64,000 nt of DNA from Populus alba (GCF_005239225.2 NC_133286.1:18304572-18368571), one strand, 5' to 3'; positions 26,391-39,451 are shown, counted from the first letter of the stretch. The notes: a model not told the origin generated them from the letters alone. A program made the numbers and translations.

Positions 26391-26838
26391 TATCAATTTT
26401 TTTTATGATAATCCTACTCATATGGTTATCTTATCAATTTTTTATTGGTGATCCATATTCATGTGGTCAGCTCATTAATTTCCTTATAATAGCTCCACTC
26501 ACGTGATCGACTTATTGATTTCTAATCAATAATCCCCACTCATGTGATCGACTCATCAATTTCTTTATGATAAACCCACTCACATGGACGACTGATCAAT
26601 TCCCGATCGGCGCCCTGCACTTATATGGTCGACTCGTCAATCTTCGTACGATAGCCCCACTCACATGATTGGCTTGTTGATTTTTGATTGGTGGCCCCAC
26701 TCATCTGATTAGCTTGTCAATTTACTCATGACAACCCCAGTCACATGGTTGGCTTATTGATTTTCAATCGATAACCCATACTCATATGATCGACTCATAA
26801 ATTTTCTCACAATAGAATGTGGTTAGCTTATCGATTTT
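26391..26838. repeat. Minisatellite of about 40-41-bp units with an 81-bp dimeric pattern
   Basis: About eleven consecutive 40-41-bp units (starting for example at 26391, 26432, 26473 and 26513). Each ends in a form of CACTCATGTGATCGACT. Two unit types appear to alternate: one carries TCAATTTCTTTATGATA before the CCCCACTCA block, the other carries TTGATTTTTGATTGGTGG or TATTGATTTCTAATCAATA. The second type is self-complementary (TATTGATT and AATCAATA). The real period is therefore close to 81 bp. The last unit is shortened. No ORF spans the array. Confidence 0.85.
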
Positions 26839-28829
26839 CTTTTTGAATTCTCTTATAATTCTCTTTTATTTTTCTTTTCTGGCCTTTTACATTTATTGTT
26901 TTTGATATTCGAGATGAAAGACACATTAAAGATAAATAACTTAAGGATACTATTATTTAAATATAAAGTGTAGGGTGAAGAGCACCCTATTATTTTTTCT
27001 GTCAATCTAGCTCATTCGATCTAAAATCTTGTTATTGGTACCTTTCCCAATAAAAAAAATTACCACCATCAATCCATTTATTAATCTTGTTTTTTATGTC
27101 CAGTTTTTAAACTATTTTTTCAATTAATATCTCCACCCATTTATAATTTTACAATTTTCATATTGACTATTTGACCAATACATGCCTTCATTAACTAGTC
27201 TCTTCAAAATTCCCAAATACCAATCCAAAACAAATTGTTCTCAACAAATACTATCACATACTCTTGCACAACTCGTCAATATTTCACAAAAAACACTTTT
27301 CAACCTATATGTTACATTTCTTCCCAACATGCATTCGAAACAATATATCCAATTTTAAATTTCTCGTTCTTGATGCCTTTCCATTAACTTAGCCACATTC
27401 AACATTTCAAAGTGTGCGTGTGTATATTTGGAATCTCCATAATCTTTAATTTCTTGTAGTTATTTTTATTTCTTTTATTTATCCGGATGTTAGTTAATAT
27501 AAACTTGAGTATTTGACATCAAGGTGTATATTTTTTTTCCAAATTTCTATAATATAACCTATGCGCTTACCTTTTAAATCAATTTCACTCTTTCCCTTAT
27601 AATTCGCACACATGTCATCGAATTAAATAACATGAAAGTTCAAAAGATTTACTCAAATCTTCCTCCCTCCTATTCCCTCAATTTTGTTCGGCCCTAGAGT
27701 ATTGCATTGTTCTTGGATTTGTTTTTAATCACCATCACTAATTTACTCTATTCTTAATTGTTCCATTTTATTACCTATTTTACACGAAACTTTACATTTT
27801 CCTCATAAATATTGGGTGAAAAAACCATACCCCCCAACTTAAATAACATAGATTAAAGGGTATGAGATACTCTACCAAATAAGTTTGAACCCAATTTGCC
27901 CTCTCCTTTGCAGGTTTCTCCTCTTTCTCTTTCAATTTTCTTGTTTTCTCTCACTAACCCTCACTTTCTTTCACTTTAAACACTCTCTAATCTTGTGTTC
28001 ACGAGTTAAATTGTAGTAATCTATATATGAGAATCTAAACTTGGTTTGTACACAAGAAGTTTGCATAAAAACAATGAAGAAAAGAATAAGAAGCTCTCAT
28101 TCTTTCATCCATGGCTAGCGGGTTGAATACAGGGGAGGGGGCTGGAATTTTTCTCAAAATTACATTTTTGCCATTGACCAAAAATCAGTTATAGGTAATT
28201 CTCTGAGTTTTCGATAAAATTTTATACTGAATTGAAACAAATTTATTTGTATTTCTTAACTAACCTTTTTGAGTTTATCTCATCCTCGATTTACATTATT
28301 AGTTATTTTATTTATTTATTTTTTCATTTGAAATCTCTATTGTAATTGAAAATTTATACTTACTTATTTTTACTCTCGATCCTAAGGGTCCGCTACTAAT
28401 GATTTTTATTTCATTTTATCTTATTAATTTATTCTGTGAAATTTTAAATATTCATTTAAACTTGTTTAAAATACACTCTACTTACATGTTTTTTTTTTAA
28501 TTTAACTTGAGGTTTACAAAGGTTGATTTACTATACCAGGATTAATGACACTAGATAAAAGTCCCTCAGGATCTACCCTTTTTTTTTAATGTTAAAGGAA
28601 ACAGCATGCTTAAGATTTTCAACAACTAGATTTGTTTTTAATTATATCAGATTGAGATTAATGTTTACTATAAAAAACTTGCAAAAACATTACTAACTTC
28701 TCGAATCCGTAACCGCAATGAAGCAGGGCAAGTAACTAGTTCCACATCTAAAATTTGATGCTCTGAACAGCCAATAAAAAGCCAGCGTCACACTAGGCAG
28801 GTGAAGTGATTTTAGATCAATAGACTTTA

Positions 28830-29110
28830 ATTAGGGGTGTGAAAAAAAAACTAATTAAATTGAGAAAATTTTAAAAAAATAATTGAAAAAATCAAATTTT
28901 AAAAAAAATCGATTAAAATTTTAAAAAAACCGACCAGTTCGGTTCGGTTTTATAAGTTCAAAACCAAAAAAACTGAACTGAACCAAACCCAAACAAAAAA
29001 ACCAAGACAAAACCGGGAAAACTGAAAAAACCGAGCCAAACTAGTTTAAACCGATTTTTGTCTAAAAAACCGAATCAAAACCGGTCGGTTCAAACTAGTT
29101 TCAATTTAAA
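28830..29110. repeat. GGTTCGGTTTT/AAAACCGAA-rich repeat
   Basis: The segment reads GACCAGTTCGGTTCGGTTTT followed by many AACCGAAC and AAACCGA variants on both strands and two copies of AAACTAGTTT (near 29037-29050 and 29092-29101). Low-complexity GGTTCGGTTT repeats of this kind are widespread in plant genomes. The origin (MITE, Helitron edge or simple expansion) is not clear from this copy. Confidence 0.6.
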
Positions 29111-29616
29111 AAAAATAATTTTGATTTAATTATTTTTTTTATAAAAACCAAACTAAATAAAAAAAAATTACCCTTAACTCTAACCAAATTTCATATGGTC
29201 AAGGTACATGGAGCTTATAAAAAAATGATTTGCTAAAATAACATATACTTTTTTTTAGCTGCTTAGCCCACCACAGTACTTACTTTCAATTAACAAATAT
29301 ATGTATATATTATTCCGTTTTGACATGACTCCTGCCACGCTCGTGCAGCAGCATCAAGTAACGAAGAGAGAAAAGAGATGATTGATTGACACCATTGATT
29401 CCTTTGATTTGTTTTGTGGGAGAATAATCACCTTTTTTTTCTGGTACTTTCCATGCCTCTTTTTGTATATGCTTTGCTTGAATACATCTCGAGATTATTA
29501 TCTACAATGTCAAAGATGCATGACACATCTTCACTTGCAAGATTGACGCGTTTGTTGGAGGTTTATGTATCATATCAAAACACTTACTGGGATTTTTTTT
29601 CATTTATTTTAGAATA

Positions 29617-29828
29617 TGTTTGACAGTATAGTAATGGTTGCTTTTTAAATAATTTTTTGTGTTAAAATATATGTTAATGTTATTTTTTTATTTTTTAAAA
29701 ATTATTTTTGACATCAGCACATCAAAACGATCCAAAACGTACAAACCATATTAAATTTTAATAAAAAATAAAAATAATTTTTTTTTTAAATTTTATGAAA
29801 ATACGGTTTCAACCGCGTTCCCAAACAC
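29617..29828. mobile_element. MITE-like element with imperfect terminal inverted repeats
   Basis: About 212 bp. The left end is TGTTTGACAGTATAGTAATG. The reverse complement of the right end is GTGTTTGGGAACGCGGTTGA. These form an imperfect terminal inverted repeat. The core is A/T-rich with the near-palindrome TTGACATCAGCACATCAAAA. There is no coding capacity. The transposon superfamily cannot be fixed because no clear target-site duplication is visible. Confidence 0.55.
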
Positions 29829-30778
29829 TACCTTAGTGCATGCAATTACCACTTTTCAACAACTATTGCGTTATTAGTTAATAAACTTTTATTTTCACGT
29901 AGCTTACAATCCATGCCAACATGAATGTTGAGTATAAAATATAATTATCCCGAGGTTTCATTTAATTGATAAAAAAAACTTTTTCTTAAAAATAAACAGC
30001 AGGTTCCTGTAATTTTCTGGGTATTGTCAAGAGCACTTGAAAAACACACATGGTGCCTCAACGGTGCGTGATTACCGAGCAGTCGTCGTATACCGGTCCC
30101 AGCAGCTCGAAGGAATGAAGGATGCTTCTCCGTTTTTAAGATACGGAAGGAGGGAGTGGCATCGCTGTCATAGTTTTTTTAAGTTGTAATAAATATTTTG
30201 AATCCATTTTCTTGTTTCTTTTTTCCCTTTCAGGGGTAGCCGGGCAGTACTTACTGGTGGTGCTGTCATTTTCTTCGTGTCTCCACTCGAGAATGGTAAG
30301 TAGAGAAGAGAGAAATTTTGTCTGGGGCCCGCTACTTCCCATGCTGAGTGTGCTCGACAGCAGCATCTTTCAGATTCGATGCTCCTCTACCCCACGCCCA
30401 AAGCCTCCACTCAAACTCACCTTCTTATCATTTACTGGCTCCGTTGCTCAGGTACTTTGGTATTGACTGGTTGAAGACTACACGCGCTTGTAAGGGCGTT
30501 GGTGAAACTGGTCTTCCATGCTTCTTTCTTACCGTGTAAAGGTAACCACTGTCAGTAGCTCTCAGACCGTTCTCAAGCTACTCGAATGGGCGCTGCTAAA
30601 CGACACCGTTGGATTTGAAGATTGAAACGACGTTGTTTGGTGGGAAATCTTAATCCTCGAACTCTGTTAAAATCGCCATCTCCCCACTAAATTTGGCTCG
30701 CAAAACTGAAAAGTAAAGTCCCAATTTGGCCAAAAGAAAAATAAAAAGAATCCAAAAAAAAAAAAAAAACAGAGACCC

Positions 30779-30799
30779 TCTCTCTCTCTCTCTCTCTCG
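30779..30799. repeat. (CT)n tract in the putative ARF-GAP leader
   Basis: A CT dinucleotide tract about 0.43 kb upstream of the ATG at 31224. Pyrimidine-rich tracts are common near plant transcription start sites, and this one may mark the 5' end of the transcript. Confidence 0.8.
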
Positions 30800-30956
30800 G
30801 TGTGTTTAGTGCTTTTATCTATGCTTTTGTGCTGTTGTGTTTGTGTCTCTGTCCGTTCGACAATTCCAGGTTTTAATGAATGAAGTGGCTTGATAGATCC
30901 ACTCAATTTCCAAGACTGACTTAAACACACACAAATCTCGTGTTTTCTTTCCTCGC

Positions 30957-31000
30957 CTAGGGTTTCTTTCTTCTTCTTTTGCCCACTCTCCTAGGGTTTT
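30957..31000. promoter_or_regulatory. Two telo-box-like motifs (CTAGGGTTT)
   Basis: CTAGGGTTT occurs at 30957-30965 and again at 30991-30999, about 0.25 kb upstream of the AGD3-like start codon. The motif (AAACCCTA on the other strand) is a telo-box, often found in promoters and leaders of plant genes expressed in dividing cells. The regulatory role here is inferred. Confidence 0.45.
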
Positions 31001-31223
31001 TAAAAACCAGAATAAACAAACAAGCAAAAAAAGCAAGAAGATAAAAATATATGTAAAAATAAGAGCTCTCTAAAGTTTTTGATTAGTATATTTTTATGAA
31101 GTGACGATTGGGATCGGAGTGAAAGAAGGCAAGATCTCAAGTCAATTGTGATGATACTAGGTTCGATCGAGCATTTGTTGGAATGTTAATTAGAGTCAAT
31201 AGTGAAGAATCGAGGTATCAAAA

Positions 31224-34200
31224 ATGCATTTCACAAAGCTCGATGACTCTCCTATGTTTCGAAAGCAGGTTTGTGCTCTTGCCTTCTCTCTCTCTTTCCG
31301 TGTGCTTCTTTTGTAAGGAATTGAAGCTTTGTTAAAGTAACCTTGATGATTGCCAGCTACTTGTAGCAGTGGTGTCCATTTTTCCCCCTTCGATTTCTCC
31401 AGTTGTTTTAATATTTTATTTAAGGGAAAATGAATTAGAACGTTTAATTGATTGTGTTTTGTTAAATATAGGGCATCTATTCACGGAAAGAGAAATAAAA
31501 TATCTATTGCTGTTGTTGTTATTTTATTAAAGGAAATTTTATTTGTGGAATGAATATGATCATGTGTGGTGTGTGCTTGAAATGTTTTAGTAATTTGTCT
31601 GATATTTAGGAGAAAATAGATCTGCATTAATAATTCGGCTTTACCATTGCTACTCCAATATGTCTCCTGTTGATACTTTCCTTTTATATTTTTCCCCTCT
31701 AAAATATATTTTTCCAAATTTATTTTGCAATAAATTGCTTGTCCCGTGGTATAGCGGGCTCTTGATAATTTATTTGGTGGAGCAGATACAATCACTGGAA
31801 GAAGATGCTGAATCATTGAGGGAGAGAAGTTTAAAGTTCTACAAAGGATGTAGAAAATACACGTATGTTCTCAACGTTTTTTTTTTGCTTTGATTGGCAT
31901 TATAAAAAGAAAAGCCTCTATTCATAGTATTTAGCTAATTAAACGATGTTGGAATTTCCTTGCAATGTTTTATATTCTTATTTTTTTAGATCAGTTGACA
32001 CTATAATAAAAGCTAGCAGCTGTTGGCAGTCACTCAAGTATTTGTAAACTACCCACCACTCTTTTAGACTTCTAGTTGCAAGTTGCATGTGGACCTGAAT
32101 TGAAGGACCTATGCATTACAGGGCTCAGGATTCCTGGATTTGATCTTCTTGCTTCAGAACCCAGTTATTTAGACATAGACAGGAGTGCAGGACATGATTC
32201 CCAAAATTAAGAAAGCAAATTCATAGCTGAAACCTGAAACCGCATCCCTTTTCTTATTCTTCATAGCACCCTAAGTCCTGAAATTCATCACTAAGAGTCC
32301 CTGCTTAAAGATAAAACAGTTTTTATATGAATTTATGTTTTTTTAAGGTGGTCAAGTTTGTTTAAATATTCCAAGTTAGTCAAGACTGTGAATCTGTTTG
32401 GCATTATATGCAGTTGCATTTTCTTTCTTTCTCTCACTTATCTATGTTACAAGCAATGGGTTTGTGAAGAATTTACCTTTGTGCTCTTTTTTTCCTTGCT
32501 TGCAGTGAAGGGCTGGGGGAGGCATATGATGGGGACGTTGGTTTTGCTAGTGCTTTAGAAACATTTGGTGGAGGGCATAACGATCCTATTAGTTTGGCTT
32601 TTGGAGGTGTTTTTACTTGAAATTCTATTTATTTGTTTTGGCTCAGATGATGATGGACATACTCTGTTGTGTCATTGGAGAGTTGCAAGCACCAAGACTT
32701 TTTCTTCTCTGTTGCTTGATTAGTTGTTGCCAATCAAGTGCAGTACTCATTTCAGTTTGTAGGATGTCTTAGTTCGCCCTGGTTAATCTTGGTAGTGTTG
32801 AAATTTTAATTGTGTTTATTGAGATTATTGATTGAACATCTTGTGCTAATGTAGGCCCTGTTATGACCAAATTCACCATAGCCTTGAGAGAAATTGGGAC
32901 ATACAAAGAAGTTCTCCGATCCCAGGTAACATTTTGTAATTTATTGCACTGAATGCTTGACACATTAACATCTCTTCTTCTAGAAGTGATTCTGTTCTTA
33001 TTGTTATAGCTTAGGCTTAGTTAATTGGACTTAAAAAAATGTGTAACTTCTGTTACAATTCCTGTACTTAGTTCGTATGCTGAAGTTTGTTGTCAAAGGG
33101 CAAGACTATTGCATACATGTCCAACTTCTTTCCCTTTACAACCCATTTGAGCGCCTGATAAACGGGATCTTTCTAGATAACGTTTCAAATAGAGCAGTAA
33201 AATAAGATCATTCATACAAGAACTTCTTGATGATAAAAACTTGTAATAAACTTCACATCTAATGCAAGTCCTAGATAATCAGCTGGAGAAAGCATAGGCA
33301 TCTAGTAATCCTGAGCTCAAATAGAGTATTTGAACCCATGCTACATAGAACACAGAATTTTAGGTACAATAGCTGGCATTTATTGAGCTTATCTGGAGAA
33401 AACGATCCAGTTCTTGCTCTTTCTTAAGAAAAAAATGGTTTTGTTCTCTGGTGTGACCTGAGCTCCTTTGCTTTTGCTTTTCAGGTTGAACATATGCTGA
33501 ATGACAGATTATTACACTTTGTCAACATTGATTTGCTTGAGGTGAAGGTACTTAATATTGCCAAATGCCTATCATTGTCTCCTTATGATGGTCAATGAAT
33601 GTCATGCAAATCTGGGGGGAAGGCCAAGCAACCAAGTTCATGCAAAATATAAATTTTGCAAGGCTGTGATGTGACTTTCCTTATATTGTAACTTGAATAT
33701 AGTACCATTTAGGATTGATTTATTGATAGCCATCCAACTTTCTGTGCTGCTCTCTCCCATAAGATCCATATTCTCCAAATTGTTTGTTCAACTCTCGATT
33801 ATTGTGAGATATCTTAGGAGTTTTATGGTTTCCCTGTTGTGAAATTGCAAATTTGTTTTCATGGTTTCATTTGATGTGTCTATATGCTTTAACGCTCCCC
33901 AACTCCTGGATATTGCGTTTAATTGCTACTTTAAAAAATCTTCTCTTAATGCAGGAAGCAAGGAAGCGTTTTGACAAGGCTAGCCTTCTTTACGACCAGG
34001 TATTTCCCTCTTTATAAGATTTTTAATATCTTGCCATCTTTTTAGATGCCATTTGATTGAATGAACATTTTTTCAGAATAATTCTAGACTTTTAGTACCA
34101 TTTACTATGAAGTTGACTGCTAGTGAGAAATGTTGGGAAGAACCTATAATGGTCTTTGTTCAGTCTAAGGAAATCTTTGCTATTGCAATAATGCTACAAT

Positions 34201-37200
34201 TAAGTTTATTATCATCCCAAGCTATCTTTGCAACCTGCAATGGTAAGTGAAGTCAAACACAGCATGCAATTGAATTGCACAACTTTTAGGCCGACAAATT
34301 TAATACACTAACTGGAATTGAGCTGAAATCTGCTGCATCACACGTAAAAGAAAAGATAAACACACACATACATGTATGTATCTTTATGTTGCTTTGGGAG
34401 GTAAGGTTTGAGTTATCGAAGGATAATTGACTTTGTGCTTCCAAAGCTCTGTTTGGCCTGGTATGTTACGCATATTTCACCATGAGCTGTGGAATAGGAA
34501 CTCAAGATGTGCAGTATCCACAGTAACATGGATGTTGCATCACGTTGATGACTTGCTCATGCAATGTTAACTAGATTTTGGGGATGTTCGAGTTGTTTAC
34601 ACATGGCCATTGCTAATAGGGTGGATATACAAAATGCAACTTGAGCCATGAAGTTCCATACTTGAATCTATGCAAAATAGTCTCTTGTTTGTAGTTAATG
34701 TTCACATATGTGACAGGCTCGTGAGAAGTTTCTGTCACTGAGGAAAGGCACGAGGTCTGATGTGGCTATTCTTTTAGAGGAGGTATTATGATTTTGCTGC
34801 GGTTCTTATCTATGGCTGTGATCTTGAACGTCCTCCATTTTATATTTCTAATTGAGTTTTGATATGTACCAGGAGCTTCATAATGCAAGGGCTGTGTTTG
34901 AGCAAGCTCGCTTTAATCTAGTAAGTAAAACCCAAACTAGCCACTTCATCTACCATTCCTTTTTTTAAAAGAACTTAATATAGTTAATATTAACACTTAT
35001 TCTGATATTTCAAGAACTTGGATTTTATAATCTGCTCACTCTGCATCCAGGTAACTGCTATTTCTAATGTCGAAGCAAAGAAGAGGTTTGAATTTTTGGA
35101 AGCAGTCAGTGGGACAATGGATGCACATCTTCGTTACTTCAAACAGGTAGGACACATGGTGGTACTTCTGTACTTTATGGACTTGCTTTAAACATTATCA
35201 TGCATATGCTCATGTAAAACCTTTGTTGCTTGCAGGGCTATGAGCTTTTGCATCAAATGGAGCCATACATTCATCAGGTTTATTATTACTATGTATTTCT
35301 GTAGATTACAGTCAACTCTTCCAATAGTCATGTCATTATATTCAAAATATGTGAAATCTGATTATTGTTTTGAGGAAGACTATGTTTTGTTCATACTTCC
35401 TGCCAAAAAAAAAGAGAGAAAGAAAGAATAAGAAGGAAAGAGAAGAAGAATAGAAGGATGATTATGCCATTCAGAAGCTCCATTGGATTTTAGTCATCAA
35501 ACGACTTTGCCATTTAAGTGAGGGCTGACAAGGGAGGGTGGTGAAAGGAGATGTATTCGAGCTGCTTATTCATCGATAGGCCACTCCTTATTCATTCTTT
35601 TCTATAGGGCAGGCCTGAAGACCAACAGTCCAGCAAAGAAGCTAATACCATTACACTGTGAATGGCATTTCTTAGAATCAACCAACAATAATATGTGAGC
35701 TCTGGCCATCTTAGAAGCTTCACAATCTTGTGCTCCAATATAAATCTTAGCTTTTGGGATGTTTGAATGGTGAGGAAGGTTGGTGTGGTGACCTCTACAA
35801 TTTTGAAGAGGCTCTATTTTATACAAGTAAATACTTGTGGATTGGCAAGTATGAGGATGTGTACAGAGGCGAGACTTTGACAGGGTTGGTTGTCTCAATG
35901 ACTAGCTAATATCTAAGTATTCAACTTGCATTTATGTGCCTAAATTTGTTTGATGGGAATTGATTTTGGTTAGTTTTTAACTTATCTGGACTTCCTACAT
36001 GTCATTAATTTTGTATGTTGAACTGTAAGGTCTTGGGTGAACATGGCACATGGCAAGCACAATGGTAAAGAAATAAAGAACAAAAAAGGCAACAAGTCTT
36101 TTCTTAGTTGACTCATGGAAACAAGACGTCTCTTGTTGTTTTTGCAGGTTTTGACTTATGCTCAACAATCAAGAGAAAGATCTAACTATGAGCAGGCATC
36201 TCTCAATGAAAGGATGCAAGAGTACAAGAGACAAATTGATCGTGAGAGTAGATGGTCTTCCAATGGTTCTAATGGATCTCCAAATGGAGACGGTATACAA
36301 GCCATTGGTAGAAGTTCACACAAAATGATAGAGGCTGTTATGCAATCCGCTGCAAAGGGGAAGGTGTGTAGAACTTTTTCACCTATGAGGAAACTTTTAC
36401 AGATCCAATTCTTTTCCAGGTGAATTTTACTTCTAAAACAAAGAAGCAAACTTTCAGGTTCAAACTATCAGACAAGGTTATCTGTCAAAACGATCCTCTA
36501 GCTTGAGAGGTGACTGGAAAAGAAGATTTTTTGTTCTTGATAGCCGAGGAATGCTTTATTACTATCGTAAACAGAGCAGCAAACCTTCAGTGAGTAATTA
36601 TGTGAAAAATAAGTTTATGTATAGAGTACTTGAAGTTTATTCTGTTCTCGATGCCTACTGGATTTTTTCATCATGCTTGATATGTTTTATAGGGTTCTGG
36701 CGGTCAACTTTCTGGTCAAAGGAACAGCTCTGAGCTTGGATCTGGATTGTTAAGTCGATGGCTTTCTTCTCACCATCATGGTGGAGTGCATGATGAAAAG
36801 TCTGTTGCTCATCACACTGTGAACCTTCTTACATCAACAATCAAAGTTGATGCTGACCAGTCAGATCTGCGATTTTGCTTCAGGATCATCTCACCAACGA
36901 AGAACTACACATTGCAGGTATGATGTGGGATGTATCTTGTACATGTGACTTGTGAGTAAAAGCTGCCTTGCATTTTAAATATAATCACCATTGTTGATTT
37001 CTGGCAGGGACGGATAAGATGATGTGTAATTAAGGATGTTTTCTGCAATAGATCCTTAACAATGCCTATTTATGCATGTCAGTGCAGGCAGAGAGTGCAC
37101 TGGATCAAATGGATTGGATTGAAAAGATAACAGGGGTTATTGCTTCACTACTAAGCTCACAAGCTCCTGAGAGGGTAACTTCAGAGCATTGTTGGCATTT

Positions 37201-39451
37201 TAATTCTCAAGACTTTTTTATGAGTGTAGTTTTGTTAAATTTCAGTGTCTCTCGGCTAGTCCCCTGGGAAGTGGTCATCATCGGTCTGCCAGTGAGAGTA
37301 GTTCATTTGAAAGTACTGATTTTGATCCTTCTGCTGTTGATGAATATGCATCTGAGAGGAGCCATGCTGCCTTACATCATGAACGAGCATTGAGAAGTTC
37401 GCAACAGCAACGAACCAGTGCAGAGAAGCCAATTGATGTGTTGCAAAGAGTTTGTGGAAATGATAAATGTGCTGATTGCGGCGCCCCTGAGCCAGATTGG
37501 GCATCTCTAAATCTTGGAGTTCTTATTTGCATTGAATGTTCTGGTGTTCACCGTAATCTTGGTGTACATATATCAAAGGTAAACTTCTTTTCAAGTTTGA
37601 AAGATTTGATTTTTTGCAGTATTGCTTTGTGAGCCATACTTATTTCTTAATAAACATGATGCCATTAATGTTGGAAGAATGTGGGTGGTATGAAACGCTT
37701 GTTGGACAGCAATATAAACCAGTATCTGTGAAAGCTGCTTCGAGCAGTTAGAATAATCATTAAATAAAGCAGTTTGCTATCATTTTCCTTCATTCACACC
37801 AGATTCAGTAGCCTGAAGAATATTAGCTAGGTGGACAGACTTTGGGATGACTTGATTGACTTGTCAATTACTACTGTTTTTCACTTTTCACTTTATCAAC
37901 AACCAGAAGATTGTATGCTGGTCCTAAGCGTCTATGTCTTTCATCTTAAAATAATTTGGCAAAGTTGCTGTATAATTGGATAATTATCTTAGCCAGATTA
38001 GACGGGGTTTGAGTATATGCTGATTGTTATGGACAGCACTATTCTTGAAGGTGCTCTGGTTATGTCCATTGTTAATTCCTACTGGTGATATGAATATTGT
38101 CTGTTCATCTGTCCAGCTCTTAATCTGTTGAATTTAATTGCAGTCTTAATCTGTTGAATTTAATTGCAGGTAAGGTCACTTACACTCGATGTCAAGGTGT
38201 GGGAGCCATCAGTCATAAGTTTGTTCCAGTCTCTGGGAAATGCCTTTGCAAACTCAGTCTGGGAGGAATTATTGCAATCAAGAAGTGCCTTGCAGGTTGA
38301 ACTCATCCCCACAGGGTAAAGAACCATGATTGAAATAAACATCCCCTTTTATCTCAAGCTGTATATAATTACTTCTATTACTCGTTGCTAATATTCATGA
38401 ATGTTCTGCGGGTGAAGCTCATTCAAGTCCGATAAACCACAGCTGCTCTTTATCGGCAAACCCAATCCTGCCGATTCTATATCTGTAAAGGAGAAGTTTA
38501 TCCATGCAAAGGTTTAACTAATAACTTTGTCCCTGGCTTTCACTTCTAGAATCTGTTCTTTTAGTTGCAGATAATTGTTCATGGTTTCTTTCTTTTTTAT
38601 GATTGGGATAAGCTATTGTGGACATGTTAGAACTTGAAAGTGAAATCTTGGTTTCCTTTGGATGACAGTATGCGGAAAAGGTATTTGTTCGCAAGCCTAG
38701 AGACAACCAAAATAGTCAATCAGTGGCCCAACAGATCTGGGAAGCTGTTCGTGCCAATGACAAGAAGGCTGTATACCGTCTTATTGTTCAACATGAAGCA
38801 GATGTCAGTGCTGTGTATGAGCAGTCATCTTGTAGCTCTTCCCTAACACTTGCTAAAGCTATGCTATTGCAAGAGCAGACAAACCCTGAACAGCTCTCTA
38901 GCTACTCAACGGGGAATTCATTAGATAGGTCTTCCACTAGCTCTTTAAACTTTGCAGGGTCAAGTGAAGGCCTGACCTTGGAGGATCTAGATGGTTGTAC
39001 CTTGCTTCACCTTGCTTGTGAAACAGCCGACATTGGCATGCTAGAACTCCTCTTACAGTATGGTGCGAATATAAATTCAACCGATTCTAGAGGTCAGACA
39101 CCGCTCCACCGTTGTATTCTCAGAGGCAGACCTTTCCTTGCAAAATTGCTCCTCTCAAGGTGAATTTTACCAATCCATGTCTTGTCATGATTGCATCACG
39201 CATGTGCTATACAGTTTATCACTTATCATCTTTGATATGCGCATCACTCTGTCCAGCATGCTTCTTTCAAGGAAAAAAAAAAAGCATTATTAAGATCTAT
39301 GAAATGCTTTACTAAATTGTCCTAATGCATTTGCAGGGGAGCAGATCCACGAGCTGTTAATGGTGAAGGTAAAACCCCGCTCGAGCTTGCCATAGAGTCT
39401 GGCTTTGATGAGAGTGAGGTCCTTGCATTATTATCAGACTCAAATGGTTGA
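31224..39451 (+). CDS. AGD3: ARF-GAP with BAR, PH and ankyrin domains, AGD3/VAN3/SCARFACE-like
   Basis: Nineteen exons join in frame to 830 aa. They are 31224-31268, 31786-31862, 32506-32606, 32855-32925, 33485-33547, 33955-33999, 34717-34782, 34873-34920, 35051-35146, 35236-35277, 36148-36363, 36458-36589, 36693-36917, 37088-37174, 37246-37578, 38170-38315, 38418-38511, 38669-39159 and 39337-39451. The start [15 protein letters not shown] is that of Arabidopsis AGD3. The protein activates GTP hydrolysis by ARF GTPases at the trans-Golgi/endosome and in Arabidopsis is needed for continuous leaf veins and auxin-related trafficking. Domains: BAR (about 1-225), PH (about 291-438, with [10 protein letters not shown] and [11 protein letters not shown]), ArfGAP zinc finger (about 500-630, [20 protein letters not shown] and arginine finger GVHRNLG) and ankyrin repeats (about 735-825). 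The length is close to the 827 aa recalled for AGD3. All key residues are present. Exon 16 is preceded by a duplicated acceptor. Confidence 0.95.
38118..38169 (+). repeat. 26-bp perfect tandem duplication covering a splice acceptor
   Basis: Two identical 26-bp copies (38118-38143 and 38144-38169), each ending in TTTAATTGCAG, lie back to back at the 3' end of intron 15 of the AGD3-like gene. The second copy gives the acceptor that keeps the reading frame (exon 16 starts at 38170). Use of the first AG would add 26 nt and shift the frame. Confidence 0.95.

Larger units (their letters stand above)
16740..31223. other. Long gene-free, repeat-rich region
   Basis: About 14.5 kb without a gene I can support. 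The DNA is very AT-rich, with poly-A/T runs (for example 17022-17038, 21612-21629 and 25820-25829). It contains a SINE (18304-18477), a tandem repeat (23489-23705), AT-rich MITE-like elements (24.5-25.1 and 29.6 kb), a repeat near 25730-25975 rich in GGTTCAAGATCCGGG-like text, a dimeric minisatellite (26391-26838) and a GGTTCGG-type repeat (28830-29110). Open frames such as 20820-21290 (-) and 23843-24097 (-) show no recognisable domain. The last 0.4 kb is the leader of the ARF-GAP gene. Confidence 0.6.

Noticed and set aside
26391..26838. CRISPR-like regularly spaced repeats
   Set aside because: The DNA is eukaryotic, the spacers are themselves repeats, and the units are diverged and contiguous; it is a minisatellite.
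35602..35898. 98-aa minus-strand ORF inside intron 10 of the AGD3-like gene
   Set aside because: No recognisable homology; the host intron has clear borders and the frame is short.
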